From Thiodiazotropha sp040506775 (GTDB taxonomy: Bacteria > Pseudomonadota > Gammaproteobacteria > Chromatiales > Chromatiaceae), in assembly GCA_040506775.1 (NCBI GenBank), contig JBEVWC010000012.1:1-64000 (forward strand): a DNA stretch of 64,000 nucleotides, given 5' to 3'. Positions 6,101 through 14,477 of the stretch are shown one piece after another (position 1 is the stretch's first letter; every line of letters starts with the position of its first letter). Both the position numbers and the translations under genes were made by a program. A model generated the notes under the pieces. The model had not been told where the DNA came from. It made no database searches and was given only the letters and a program-made list of their open reading frames with translations.

Positions 6101-7957
6101 CTACTGTCTTTCAAACGCTCCCATGTCAATGGCGGTGCCGCTCACCCTGGCCCGGCTGTTGAGGTCGACCTGGGTGCCGTTTCCGTTTCTGCGGTAGGGC
6201 AGAAGGTAGTTCAGATCATCGGTGCTGGTATCGAGGGTCGTAAAGAGATATTCAGCGGAGCCGCTGTCTACACCAGGTGAACCCGCCTGGAGACCGTACT
6301 CGTCGCCATCCTGGCCGCTGAACAGGGGTTCCTCAAACAGGTTGTTCGGTCCGATGTCGGTGGTGCCTTCATAGGCGGTGAACAGGCTGTAATCGACGCT
6401 TAGGGTGCCCCGGGAGGTGATGTCGCTGCTCTGGTCGATCTCATTCTCCAGATCGATGTAGCGATTTTCATGGAAGACACCGTTGAGAATCGTGCCCACC
6501 CCGTAGAACGCGCCGCCCCCAAGCCCCCCTGCGACATTGTTGACGAAGGTGTTGTTGACGAATACGGTTTCGATGCCTGTGCTGGCGACCGCGCCTCCGG
6601 AACCGGTTGCGGTGTTGCCATTGAACAGGTTGTTGATCACCTTGTGACCATTGCCATCGGCGTAGAGTGCGCCACCATTCTCCTCCAGAGTCCGGTTGTT
6701 GGTGAATACATTGTTGATGATCGCCACGTTGTCGAACTGGTAGGTGTAGAGGGCGCCGCCTGCGTTCGCGGTATTCTCCTCGAAGGTGCTGTTGATCACG
6801 CTGGATACCGTTGAGATGGCGCCGCCGTTGTATACGGACCGGTTGTCGCGAAAAACGCTGTCATTCACCGTGTCAATGCGGTGCATCGCACCTCCGTAGT
6901 AGGCCACGTTGCCTTCGAACAGACTGTTGCTGACTGCCCCGGCATACAACACCGCACCGCCGTAGCCGCTGACGGTGGTATTGTTGTAGAAGTGGCAGTT
7001 GTTGATCCGCAGGTTGCGTTCGTTTCTCACACCCGCCAGAGCGGATCCGCCATTCACGTGGTACGAGTTGCGGAAGGTGAGGTTTTCAACCAGCACCCGC
7101 TCATTGTTCAGATTGAGGATCCGGGCAGTCGCCGGTTCCGAGACATAGCAGGCGGAATCACCCCAGGACCATCCTCCGGCCGCGACACAGGAGTCGTGGG
7201 TCGAAATGCCTTCGATGATCGGGTTGCCGCCGTCGAATACGGTCAGATCCGCATCGTCCGACTGGGTTTCGAACTCTCGGTCCCAACCGCCCGAAATTTT
7301 GATTCCGTATTCGTAGTTGTGGGCATCGGGCAGATCCAGTCCAGAGCAATTGAGGGTGCCCTGTTGGATGCGGATCTCACTCCAGTCCTGGACCTGGTTG
7401 AGGGCGCGCTGCAGGCCCTGGCAGCCGTAGTAGGGGCCCAGGTCGCCCACTGTCAGGACGCTGTCATAGCCGTCGGTGACTTCGAAATGCATCGGGGTCA
7501 GGTTGTAGATGATGTCGCGGTCGACATTGCGATAGCCGACGAAAATATCGAATTCCCCGATCAGGCCTGTCAGGCCGGAGAGAATGCTGATGTACTCTTC
7601 CGATCCCAGGGTGCGGGTTTCGGCGGGTTGGAGTGCCTCTGTCCAGAGTACCCACTGTCCGCTTTCGTTCTTCATGAAGCGGTTGCCATTGTAGAAGGCC
7701 ACTACGAAGATCGCCGCACTGTGCCCGATGTCCGCCTCGTCCGGCTGAATGATCGCGGAGAGGTTGACCCGGTCGGTGCCCACGAAGCGGGCCGCTTCGC
7801 TCTCGATGGTGTGCCGGGCATCCCAGGCCTGCAGATGCATGACCGCATTGCTGGTGTTGCCACGCATGGTCGTGACCGGATGCTCGGTGGCCAGACCGTC
7901 CAGGCTGATGCCCAGTAATGCGAGAAGTGGGATGATCTTGAAAAGCGGCTTCTTCAT
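6101..7957 (-). CDS. Secreted right-handed beta-helix protein with Pmp-like repeats
   Basis: This 618-residue protein has a Sec signal peptide (MKKPLFKIIPLLALLGISLDG, cleavage likely after LA at ~23). The N-terminal ~200 residues form an unrecognised domain. The middle (about 290-480) contains repeated units of ~20-25 residues built on F..N.....GGA[ILMV], the signature of polymorphic-membrane-protein and parallel beta-helix folds. It is probably exported to the periplasm or cell surface as an adhesin, or as a polysaccharide-binding or -cleaving protein. No autotransporter barrel or sorting signal is visible at the C-terminus. It stands alone, convergent with phaB, so its role is not shown by context. 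Confidence 0.82.
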   Translation of the reverse strand: MKKPLFKIIPLLALLGISLDGLATEHPVTTMRGNTSNAVMHLQAWDARHTIESEAARFVGTDRVNLSAIIQPDEADIGHSAAIFVVAFYNGNRFMKNESGQWVLWTEALQPAETRTLGSEEYISILSGLTGLIGEFDIFVGYRNVDRDIIYNLTPMHFEVTDGYDSVLTVGDLGPYYGCQGLQRALNQVQDWSEIRIQQGTLNCSGLDLPDAHNYEYGIKISGGWDREFETQSDDADLTVFDGGNPIIEGISTHDSCVAAGGWSWGDSACYVSEPATARILNLNNERVLVENLTFRNSYHVNGGSALAGVRNERNLRINNCHFYNNTTVSGYGGAVLYAGAVSNSLFEGNVAYYGGAMHRIDTVNDSVFRDNRSVYNGGAISTVSSVINSTFEENTANAGGALYTYQFDNVAIINNVFTNNRTLEENGGALYADGNGHKVINNLFNGNTATGSGGAVASTGIETVFVNNTFVNNVAGGLGGGAFYGVGTILNGVFHENRYIDLENEIDQSSDITSRGTLSVDYSLFTAYEGTTDIGPNNLFEEPLFSGQDGDEYGLQAGSPGVDSGSAEYLFTTLDTSTDDLNYLLPYRRNGNGTQVDLNSRARVSGTAIDMGAFERQ

Positions 7958-8536
7958 GTTTGTTCCTCAGGTGGAACGCGTGTCGCGGTCCGTGTTTCCA
8001 TGATGCCGATCACTGCGCTCAGGCGACGGTTGGCGCTGTTTCGGGATCGTCATCGCTGTAGTTATATCTTTCTGGAAATGCAGGCAGGTGCTTGCATCCT
8101 CATGGTTCCTCTCGAGCGATCTCACTGGCTGAGCGGTCCGTGCGCATCACGACATCGTGCCGATGTATCGACATGGAGCGATGGAATCTGAAGGCAGGTG
8201 CGAGGTCCTGCTTACGATTTGCTCGAGTCCATCACACTTGTGGAACCCATAAGAATTTAAATCTTCTTTCTCAATCAATTGCTTGATGGTTTCGTATTGG
8301 GCGTAACCGAGGGTGTTTTATAGGCCTTTTCCCGGGTTCGTCAATGGGTCTTTTGAGATTCTGTGATCGGATGCTGAACAATGTTGAAAAGGGGGCTGTG
8401 CGACCGATTCCGGCGAGTGTCCGGGCCATGCCGGAGAGGGCGGGGGAAGCGTCAATCCGGATCGGGTGGATCCTTGAACAGACAGGATGGCTGACAGGCC
8501 GGGGAAATCCGGGATGGGAAATCTTGTTGAAAATAA
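7958..8536. other. Intergenic region without recognised gene
   Basis: These ~580 bases hold the upstream region of the beta-helix gene. No conserved coding sequence is seen; the short open frames here have no family resemblance. An AT-rich tract (ATAAGAATTTAAATCTTCTT) lies near 8251. It may hold promoter elements for the gene to the left. Confidence 0.5.
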
Positions 8537-8612
8537 TGGTGGGCGCAACAGGGATCGAACCTGTGACCTCTGCAATGTGACTGCAGCGCTCTCCCAGCTG
8601 AGCTATGCGCCC
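8537..8612 (-). tRNA. tRNA-Val (anticodon CAC)
   Basis: The minus strand folds as a full cloverleaf. The acceptor stem is GGGCGCA/TGCGCCC, followed by discriminator A and an encoded CCA (8537-8539). The D arm is GCTC..GAGC, the anticodon stem CTGCA/TGCAG with loop GTCACAT (anticodon CAC), and the T arm ACAGG-TTCGATC-CCTGT. It reads GUG valine codons. Position 32 is G, unusual since a pyrimidine is normal there. Confidence 0.93.
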
Positions 8613-8626
8613 GAGATGAACGCCGC

Positions 8627-8655
8627 ATTCTAATGAGCCGAAACTTCCAGGTCAA
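8627..8655 (-). promoter_or_regulatory. Sigma70 promoter of the tRNA-Val gene
   Basis: On the minus strand TTGACC and TAGAAT are separated by 17 bases, close to the sigma70 consensus. The -10 hexamer ends 14 bases before the tRNA 5' end. Confidence 0.75.
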
Positions 8656-8731
8656 TCGGCTTTAATCCAAGCCGAACCGGCAATGTGCGGATCAGAAACC
8701 GCATTTGACGGCTTTCGAAACAGTGCGGGTC

Positions 8732-8740
8732 TGATAGAAT
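8732..8740 (+). promoter_or_regulatory. Extended -10 element upstream of gltX
   Basis: TGATAGAAT is an extended -10 (TGn followed by TAGAAT, one mismatch to TATAAT). It ends 36 bases before the gltX start. No -35 lies at the ideal distance (TTGACG is 24 bases away), which fits an extended -10 promoter. Confidence 0.5.
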
Positions 8741-8776
8741 CCCGTCTTTCCCAAACCGGATTCAACCGATCGTACT

Positions 8777-10186
8777 ATGACTGTCCGTACCCGATTCGCT
8801 CCCAGCCCCACGGGCTATCTTCACGTGGGCGGTGCCCGCACCGCGCTGTTCTCCTGGCTGTATGCCCGCAAGCATGGCGGCAAGTTCGTGCTGCGCATCG
8901 AGGATACGGACCTCGAACGCTCGACCGCGGAATCGGTGAATGCCATCCTCGAGGGCATGACCTGGCTGGGGCTGGAGTATGACGAGGGACCCTTCTATCA
9001 GACCCAGCGCTTCGACCGCTATAACGAGGTCATCGAGGATCTGCTCGGGCGGGGACTGGCCTACCGCTGCAACTGCTCCCGGGAGCGCCTGGATCAGTTG
9101 CGCGAGGACGCCATGAAGCGCAAGGAGAAGCCCCGTTACGACGGCCACTGCCGGCATCACACGGTGAGCGCCGATGAGCCCCACGTGATCCGCTTTCGCA
9201 ACCCGGACAGCGGTTCGGTGGTGGTGGACGACCTGATTCGCGGGCGGGTGGTGTTCGGCAACGAGGAACTCGATGACCTGATCATCCGCCGCACCGACGG
9301 CTCCCCCACCTATAACCTGACCGTGGTGGTGGATGACATGGACATGGCCATCACCCACGTGATCCGTGGCGACGACCATCTCAACAACACCCCGAGACAG
9401 ATCAACATCCTGCAGGCCCTGAATGCGCAACCGCCGAAGTACGGGCATGTGCCGATGATCCTCGGCGATGACGGCGCGCGACTGTCGAAGCGGCACGGCG
9501 CGGTGAGTGTCATGCAGTACCGCGAGGACGGTTATCTGCCCGAGGCTCTGCTCAACTACCTGGTGCGCCTGGGCTGGTCCCATGGTGACCAGGAGATTTT
9601 CAGCATCGACGAGATGATCGCCCTGTTCGATATCGACGCGGTCAACAAGGCGGCTTCCAGCTTCAATACCGAAAAGCTGTTGTGGCTGAACCAGCATTAC
9701 ATCAAGCAGGACGATCCCAAGCGCATCGCCCACCTGCTCAGCCACCACCTGGGTAACCTGGGCATCGATCCCGCAGAGGGGCCGGACCTGGAGCAGGTCG
9801 TGGTGGCCCACCAGGAGCGCGCCAAAAACCTGGTGGAAATGGCCGAGATGTGTACCTACTGTTACCAGGATTTCGAGGCCTTCGACGCGGATGCGGCGAA
9901 AAAGCATCTGCGCGGGGTGGCCCGGGAACCCCTGGAAAAGATCCGCGAGGCACTGGCCGCTCTGGAGGACTGGCGGGAGGAGACCCTGCACCAGACGGTG
10001 GAGCAGGTCGCCGAGGCCCTGGAACTGAAGATGGGCAAGGTCGCGCAGCCCCTGCGGGTGGCGGTGGTCGGGCGCGCCGCATCCCCGGGCATCGACACCA
10101 CCCTCAACCTGGTCGGCAAGCCGGCGTGTCTGCGCCGCATCGACAAGGCCCTGGAATACATCGCGCAGCGCGAGGCTGCGGTCTGA
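8777..10186 (+). CDS. gltX: Glutamyl-tRNA synthetase
   Basis: This class I aminoacyl-tRNA synthetase of 469 residues attaches glutamate to tRNA-Glu using ATP. The HIGH-type motif is HVGG at 16-19 after APSPTGYL. The KMSKS-type motif is LSKRH at 236-240. The zinc ligands known from the E. coli enzyme are all present (Cys98, Cys100, Cys125, His127). The C-terminal helical anticodon-binding domain is complete. It is 34 bases upstream of glnS and very likely co-transcribed with it. Confidence 0.97.
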   Translation: MTVRTRFAPSPTGYLHVGGARTALFSWLYARKHGGKFVLRIEDTDLERSTAESVNAILEGMTWLGLEYDEGPFYQTQRFDRYNEVIEDLLGRGLAYRCNCSRERLDQLREDAMKRKEKPRYDGHCRHHTVSADEPHVIRFRNPDSGSVVVDDLIRGRVVFGNEELDDLIIRRTDGSPTYNLTVVVDDMDMAITHVIRGDDHLNNTPRQINILQALNAQPPKYGHVPMILGDDGARLSKRHGAVSVMQYREDGYLPEALLNYLVRLGWSHGDQEIFSIDEMIALFDIDAVNKAASSFNTEKLLWLNQHYIKQDDPKRIAHLLSHHLGNLGIDPAEGPDLEQVVVAHQERAKNLVEMAEMCTYCYQDFEAFDADAAKKHLRGVAREPLEKIREALAALEDWREETLHQTVEQVAEALELKMGKVAQPLRVAVVGRAASPGIDTTLNLVGKPACLRRIDKALEYIAQREAAV

Positions 10187-10220
10187 GCATCGGAATCAAC
10201 CTTACAAAGAAGCCAACGCC

Positions 10221-11912
10221 ATGAGCGATACGGAACATAATAAATCGAATTTCATCCGCCAGATCATCGATCAGGACCTTGCGGCGGGTAAGAACGACGG
10301 GCGGGTGCACACCCGGTTTCCGCCGGAGCCGAACGGCTACCTGCACATCGGTCACGCCAAGTCGATCGTGCTCAACTTCGGTATCGCCGAGGACTATCAG
10401 GGACTGTGCAATCTGCGTTTCGATGACACCAATCCGCACAAGGAGAACATCGAGTTCGTGGAGAGCATCAAGGCGGATGTGCGCTGGCTCGGATATGACT
10501 GGGACGACCGGCTGTTCTACGCCTCGGACTACTTCCAGCAGCTGTACGACTTCGCGGTCGAGCTGATCAACGCGGGCAAGGCCTATGTGTGTGATCTGGA
10601 CGCGGAGAAGATGCGCGAGTACCGCGGCACCCTCAAGGAGCCCGGTCGGGAGAGTCCTTATCGCAGCCGTTCCGTGGCCGAGAATCTGGACCTGTTCCAG
10701 CGCATGAAGGCCGGGGAGTTCGCCGACGGGGAGCGGGTGCTGCGGGCAAAGATCGATATGGCCTCGCCGAACATGAACCTGCGTGATCCGACCCTGTACC
10801 GGATCCGTCACGGGGTGATCCATCACCAGACCGGGGAGGCCTGGTGCATCTATCCCATGTACGACTACACCCACCCGGTGTCGGATGCCCTCGAGGGCAT
10901 CACCCATTCCATCTGCACCCTGGAATTCGAGGATCACCGGCCACTCTACGACTGGACCCTGGACAACATCACCATCCCCTGTCATCCGCAGCAGATCGAG
11001 TTTGCTCGGCTCAACCTGGAATACACCGTGGTGAGCAAGCGCAAGCTGACCCTGCTGGTGGAGGAGGGGTTCGTCGAGGGTTGGGATGATCCCCGCATGC
11101 CAACCCTGGCGGGCATGCGCCGGCGTGGTTATCCCGCCTCGGCGATCCGCGAATTCTGCCACCGTATTGGTGTCACCAAGTCAGATGGTCTGGTGGAGAT
11201 CGGCATGCTGGAGAACTGCATCCGCGAAGAGCTGGACACCTGTGCGCCCCGCCGCATGGCGGTGCTGCATCCCCTCAAGGTGGTGATCACCAACTACCCG
11301 GAGGATGGGGAGGAGTGGCTGGATGCGGCCAACCATCCGAAGAACGAGGCCATGGGCCAGCGCAGGATCCCGTTCTGCCGCGAGGTCTACATCGATCAGG
11401 AGGATTTCCGCGAGGAGGCGAACAAGAAGTTCAAGCGCCTGGTCAGCGGTGGCGAGGTGCGCCTGCGCAATGCCTACGTGATCCGTTGCGACGAGGTGAT
11501 TCGCAACAACCAGGGCGATATCGTCGAGCTGCACTGCAGCTACGATGCGGAGACCCTGGGCAAGAATCCCGAGGGCCGCAAGGTACGTGGGGTGATCCAC
11601 TGGGTTTCGGCGCGCCACGGGGTCAAGGGCGAGGTGCGACTCTATGATCGCCTGTTCGGCCAGGCCAATGCGGAAAAGGTCGAGGAGGGAGGACGTTTCA
11701 CCGACAACCTCAACCCGGATTCCCTGCGCACCCTGACCGAGTGCTACCTGGAACCTGCCCTGGCAGAGAGCGGGGACAGCGTGCCCTTCCAGTTCGAGCG
11801 GGAGGGCTACTTCATCCTCGATCCGGTGGAGGCCGGGCGCGAACCGCTGGTGTTCAATCGCATCATTACCCTGAGGGACTCCTGGGCCAAGATCGAGCAG
11901 TCCAACGGCTAA
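10221..11912 (+). CDS. glnS: Glutaminyl-tRNA synthetase
   Basis: This 563-residue class I synthetase charges tRNA-Gln directly with glutamine. It belongs to the GluRS-like family of gammaproteobacteria and eukaryotes. The HIGH motif (HIGHAKS) follows FPPEPNGYL near residue 40, and the KMSKS-type motif is VVSKRKL near 270. The C-terminal two-barrel anticodon-binding domain is present to the end (FNRIITLRDSWAK). Length agrees with the ~553-residue E. coli enzyme. It follows gltX in the same direction. Its presence suggests the organism does not depend on the GatCAB route for Gln-tRNA. Confidence 0.97.
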   Translation: MSDTEHNKSNFIRQIIDQDLAAGKNDGRVHTRFPPEPNGYLHIGHAKSIVLNFGIAEDYQGLCNLRFDDTNPHKENIEFVESIKADVRWLGYDWDDRLFYASDYFQQLYDFAVELINAGKAYVCDLDAEKMREYRGTLKEPGRESPYRSRSVAENLDLFQRMKAGEFADGERVLRAKIDMASPNMNLRDPTLYRIRHGVIHHQTGEAWCIYPMYDYTHPVSDALEGITHSICTLEFEDHRPLYDWTLDNITIPCHPQQIEFARLNLEYTVVSKRKLTLLVEEGFVEGWDDPRMPTLAGMRRRGYPASAIREFCHRIGVTKSDGLVEIGMLENCIREELDTCAPRRMAVLHPLKVVITNYPEDGEEWLDAANHPKNEAMGQRRIPFCREVYIDQEDFREEANKKFKRLVSGGEVRLRNAYVIRCDEVIRNNQGDIVELHCSYDAETLGKNPEGRKVRGVIHWVSARHGVKGEVRLYDRLFGQANAEKVEEGGRFTDNLNPDSLRTLTECYLEPALAESGDSVPFQFEREGYFILDPVEAGREPLVFNRIITLRDSWAKIEQSNG

Positions 11913-11953
11913 TCCGGTGGATGCATTTCGGTTAAGGATTTTTTAAAAAGCAG

Positions 11954-11982
11954 TGGACAAGCCGGGGAGAATCCCCTAATAT
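11954..11982 (+). promoter_or_regulatory. Sigma70 promoter of the tRNA-Ala gene
   Basis: TGGACA (11954-11959) and TAATAT (11977-11982) are separated by exactly 17 bases. The tRNA starts 13 bases downstream. A GC-rich discriminator (CGCGGC) follows the -10, as in stringently controlled stable-RNA promoters. Confidence 0.78.
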
Positions 11983-11994
11983 TCGCGGCTTTCC

Positions 11995-12070
11995 GGGGCC
12001 ATAGCTCAGCTGGGAGAGCGCAACACTGGCAGTGTTGAGGTCGGCGGTTCGATCCCGCCTGGCTCCACCA
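11995..12070 (+). tRNA. tRNA-Ala (anticodon GGC)
   Basis: This is a full cloverleaf with encoded CCA. The acceptor stem is GGGGCCA/TGGCTCC with one G-T pair, and the anticodon stem is CAACA/TGTTG with loop CTGGCAG (anticodon GGC). The T arm is GGCGG-TTCGATC-CCGCC. It reads GCC and GCU alanine codons. Confidence 0.95.
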
Positions 12071-12085
12071 GATTCAAGAGAAACC

Positions 12086-12116
12086 GGCCCGGATTTTATC
12101 CGGGCCTCTTCTTTTC
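12086..12116 (+). terminator. Rho-independent terminator after tRNA-Ala
   Basis: This hairpin has perfect 9-base arms GGCCCGGAT / ATCCGGGCC and a TTT loop, followed by TCTTCTTTTC. It is placed 15 bases after the tRNA. Confidence 0.85.
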
Positions 12117-12180
12117 AGGGGTCTGACAGTCGTGGTTCTTGACGCATGATTCGACCCAAACGCCTGTACAAGGTAGCCGT

Positions 12181-12669
12181 ATGCTCTGGATCGACATTCT
12201 GATCATTGCCATCATCGCGCTATCCGCCATCATCAGCCTGATACGGGGTTTCGTTCAGGAAGCACTCTCGCTGGTCACCTGGATTGCCGCTTTTGCCCTG
12301 GCCTGGCTGTTTTTCCGGCCGTTATCCGAATATCTCACTCCCTGGATCGATGTGTCCTCGATACGCCTCGGGGTCGCCTATATCGTGATCCTGATTCTGG
12401 TGCTGATCCTGGGGGCCATCGTCAACCATTTCATGAAAGTGCTGGTCGAGACCACGGGTCTGACCGGGACGGACCGGCTCATCGGGATCTTTTTCGGTGT
12501 GGCCCGGGGTTCGGTGATCGTGGCGATTCTGGTCCTGCTGGCGGGACTGACGCCTTTTCCCAAGGATGTCTGGTGGCAGGAGTCACGCCTCATACCCTAT
12601 TTCCTGGATATGGCGCTGTGGTTGAAAAGCTATTTGCCCCATGATATTGCTGCAAATTTTCAATACTGA
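12181..12669 (+). CDS. cvpA: CvpA family membrane protein
   Basis: This 162-residue protein has four hydrophobic helices: about 3-22 (WIDILIIAIIALSAIISL), 29-47, 64-83 and 104-120. This is the CvpA/colicin V production family pattern, with the conserved RGFVQEALSLVTW segment after helix 1. In E. coli cvpA lies directly before purF and affects colicin V export and envelope tolerance. The same neighbour is found here, 84 bases downstream. ATG 12181 gives the family's usual N-terminus and has AAGGTAG upstream; the in-frame TTG at 12139 is rejected. Confidence 0.93.
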   Translation: MLWIDILIIAIIALSAIISLIRGFVQEALSLVTWIAAFALAWLFFRPLSEYLTPWIDVSSIRLGVAYIVILILVLILGAIVNHFMKVLVETTGLTGTDRLIGIFFGVARGSVIVAILVLLAGLTPFPKDVWWQESRLIPYFLDMALWLKSYLPHDIAANFQY

Positions 12670-12753
12670 ACGGTGGGGAGTTGCGGGGATGCCAGGGTGT
12701 AACATACTCCGGTCAAGTCCATTGACTACCGATTGTTCACAGGAGAACGGATC

Positions 12754-14265
12754 ATGTGCGGAATTGTGGGCATAGTCGGCAAGTCGCCGGTCAACCAGTC
12801 CCTCTATGACGCGTTGCTGGTGTTGCAGCATCGGGGTCAGGATGCAGCGGGTATCGTGACCTGCGAACACGGCAGACTGCACCTGCGCAAGGCGAACGGA
12901 CTGGCTCGGGACGTGTTTCACACCCGTCACATGCTGCGCCTCAAAGGCAACATGGGTATCGGCCATGCCCGCTATCCCACCGCCGGCTGCGCCTCATCGG
13001 CGGAAGCCCAGCCGTTCTATGTCAATTCGCCCTACGGCATCACCCTGGCGCACAACGGCAATCTGACCAATGCGAAGGAACTGACCCGTGACCTGTTCGT
13101 GCAGGACCTGCGTCACGTCAATACCTCATCCGACTCCGAGATCCTGCTCAATGTGTTTGCCCACGAGTTGCAGATGCAGAACAAGCTGCGCATCGCACCG
13201 GAGGACATCTTCAAGGCGATCGCCGGGGTACACAAACGCTGTCGGGGCGGATATGCCGCGGTGGCGATGATTCCCAACGTGGGGCTCATCGGTTTCCGTG
13301 ATCCCCACGCCATCCGTCCCATCGTCTACGGCAAGCGCGAAACCGACCATGGGGTCGAGTACATGATCGCATCGGAGAGTGTTGCCCTGAACACCCTGGG
13401 TTTCGAGCGGGTTCGCGATCTCGAACCCGGTGAGGCGATCTTCATCAGCAAGGACGGACAGTTTTATGCCCAGCAGTGCGCCGCGCATACGGTCAAGTCT
13501 CCGTGTATCTTTGAGTTCGTCTATTTCGCCCGCCCCGACTCGATCATCGACAACGTGTTCGTGCACAAGGCGCGCTCACGGATGGGTAAGAAACTGGCGA
13601 AGAAGATCCAGCGGGAGTGGGCGGATCACGATGTGGACGTGGTGATCCCGATTCCTGACACCAGCCGCAGCGCCGCCCTATCTCTGGCCAATGAATTGAA
13701 CGTGCGATACACCGAGGGGTTCATCAAGAACCGTTACATCGGGCGTACCTTTATCATGCCGGGTCAGCAGGTGCGCAAGAAATCGGTGCGTCAGAAGCTC
13801 AACGCGATTGATCTGGAATTCAAAGGCAAGAACGTCCTGCTGGTGGATGACTCGGTCGTGCGCGGCACCACCTCCAAGCAGATCGTGCAGATGGCCCGGG
13901 ATGCGGGTGCGAAGAAGGTCTATTTCGCGTCCGCCGCGCCGCCAGTGATCTATCCCAATGTGTACGGGATCGACATGCCCGCCGCCAGCGAGCTGGTGGC
14001 CCACGGCCGCACCGTCGACGAGGTGCGTGAGATCATCGGTGCCGACAGGATGATCTACCAGGATCTCCAGGACCTGATCGAGGCGGTGCAGAAGAAAGGC
14101 AAAACCGACATCGAGCGTTTCGATACTTCGGTGTTCAACGGCGAATACGTCACCGGCGACATCAACGAAACATATTTGGAACAGCTCGAACTGCTTCGCA
14201 ACGACGGGGCGAAATCGAAAAACGACGCGGACAAGAGCATCCTCGATCTGCACAACGACGCCTGA
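12754..14265 (+). CDS. purF: Amidophosphoribosyltransferase
   Basis: This 503-residue enzyme performs the first committed step of purine synthesis, making 5-phosphoribosylamine from PRPP and glutamine. The N-terminal Ntn-hydrolase domain starts MCGIVGIVG; Cys2 becomes the N-terminal nucleophile after Met removal, which fixes the start at 12754. The PRPP-binding loop is LLVDDSVVRGTTSKQIV (residues ~364-380). The preceding SGxx-type glutamine site and the R/K-rich flap (QQVRKKSVRQKLN) are present. It has AGGAG eight bases upstream and follows cvpA. Confidence 0.97.
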   Translation: MCGIVGIVGKSPVNQSLYDALLVLQHRGQDAAGIVTCEHGRLHLRKANGLARDVFHTRHMLRLKGNMGIGHARYPTAGCASSAEAQPFYVNSPYGITLAHNGNLTNAKELTRDLFVQDLRHVNTSSDSEILLNVFAHELQMQNKLRIAPEDIFKAIAGVHKRCRGGYAAVAMIPNVGLIGFRDPHAIRPIVYGKRETDHGVEYMIASESVALNTLGFERVRDLEPGEAIFISKDGQFYAQQCAAHTVKSPCIFEFVYFARPDSIIDNVFVHKARSRMGKKLAKKIQREWADHDVDVVIPIPDTSRSAALSLANELNVRYTEGFIKNRYIGRTFIMPGQQVRKKSVRQKLNAIDLEFKGKNVLLVDDSVVRGTTSKQIVQMARDAGAKKVYFASAAPPVIYPNVYGIDMPAASELVAHGRTVDEVREIIGADRMIYQDLQDLIEAVQKKGKTDIERFDTSVFNGEYVTGDINETYLEQLELLRNDGAKSKNDADKSILDLHNDA

Positions 14266-14310
14266 GTGTCATCGGCATAATCCGGCTTCCACGCCGGGTT
14301 GCTTCTTCCT

Positions 14311-14460
14311 GTAGCCCGGGTGCAGCGCAGCGGAACCCGGGAGGTCTCGCGGCAAATCCCGGGTTGCGCTCCGCTCCTTCCCGTAGCCTGGGTGTAGCGG
14401 AGCGAAACCCGGGAGGTCTTGCGGCAATCCCCGGGTTCCGCTCCGCTGCACCCGGGCTAC
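14311..14460. repeat. BIME-like array of four alternating REP units
   Basis: Four ~31-base units of the form GTAGCCCGGGTG.AGCG..GCGGAACCCGGG alternate in orientation (14311-14341 +, ~14358-14388 -, 14383-14413 +, 14430-14460 -). Each can fold into a hairpin, and pairs can fold on each other. It fills the space between the convergent purF and VWA genes, where it may also stop transcription. Related units occur at 53558-53666. Confidence 0.8.
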
Positions 14461-14477
14461 TAGGTCTGACAGCCCGT

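Noticed and set aside
6470..7918. Long open frames on the + strand opposite the beta-helix gene
   Set aside because: They are antisense to a gene with a signal peptide and clear repeats, and encode no recognisable protein.
8000..8286. Two short overlapping open frames upstream of the beta-helix gene
   Set aside because: They overlap each other in different frames and encode no recognisable protein.
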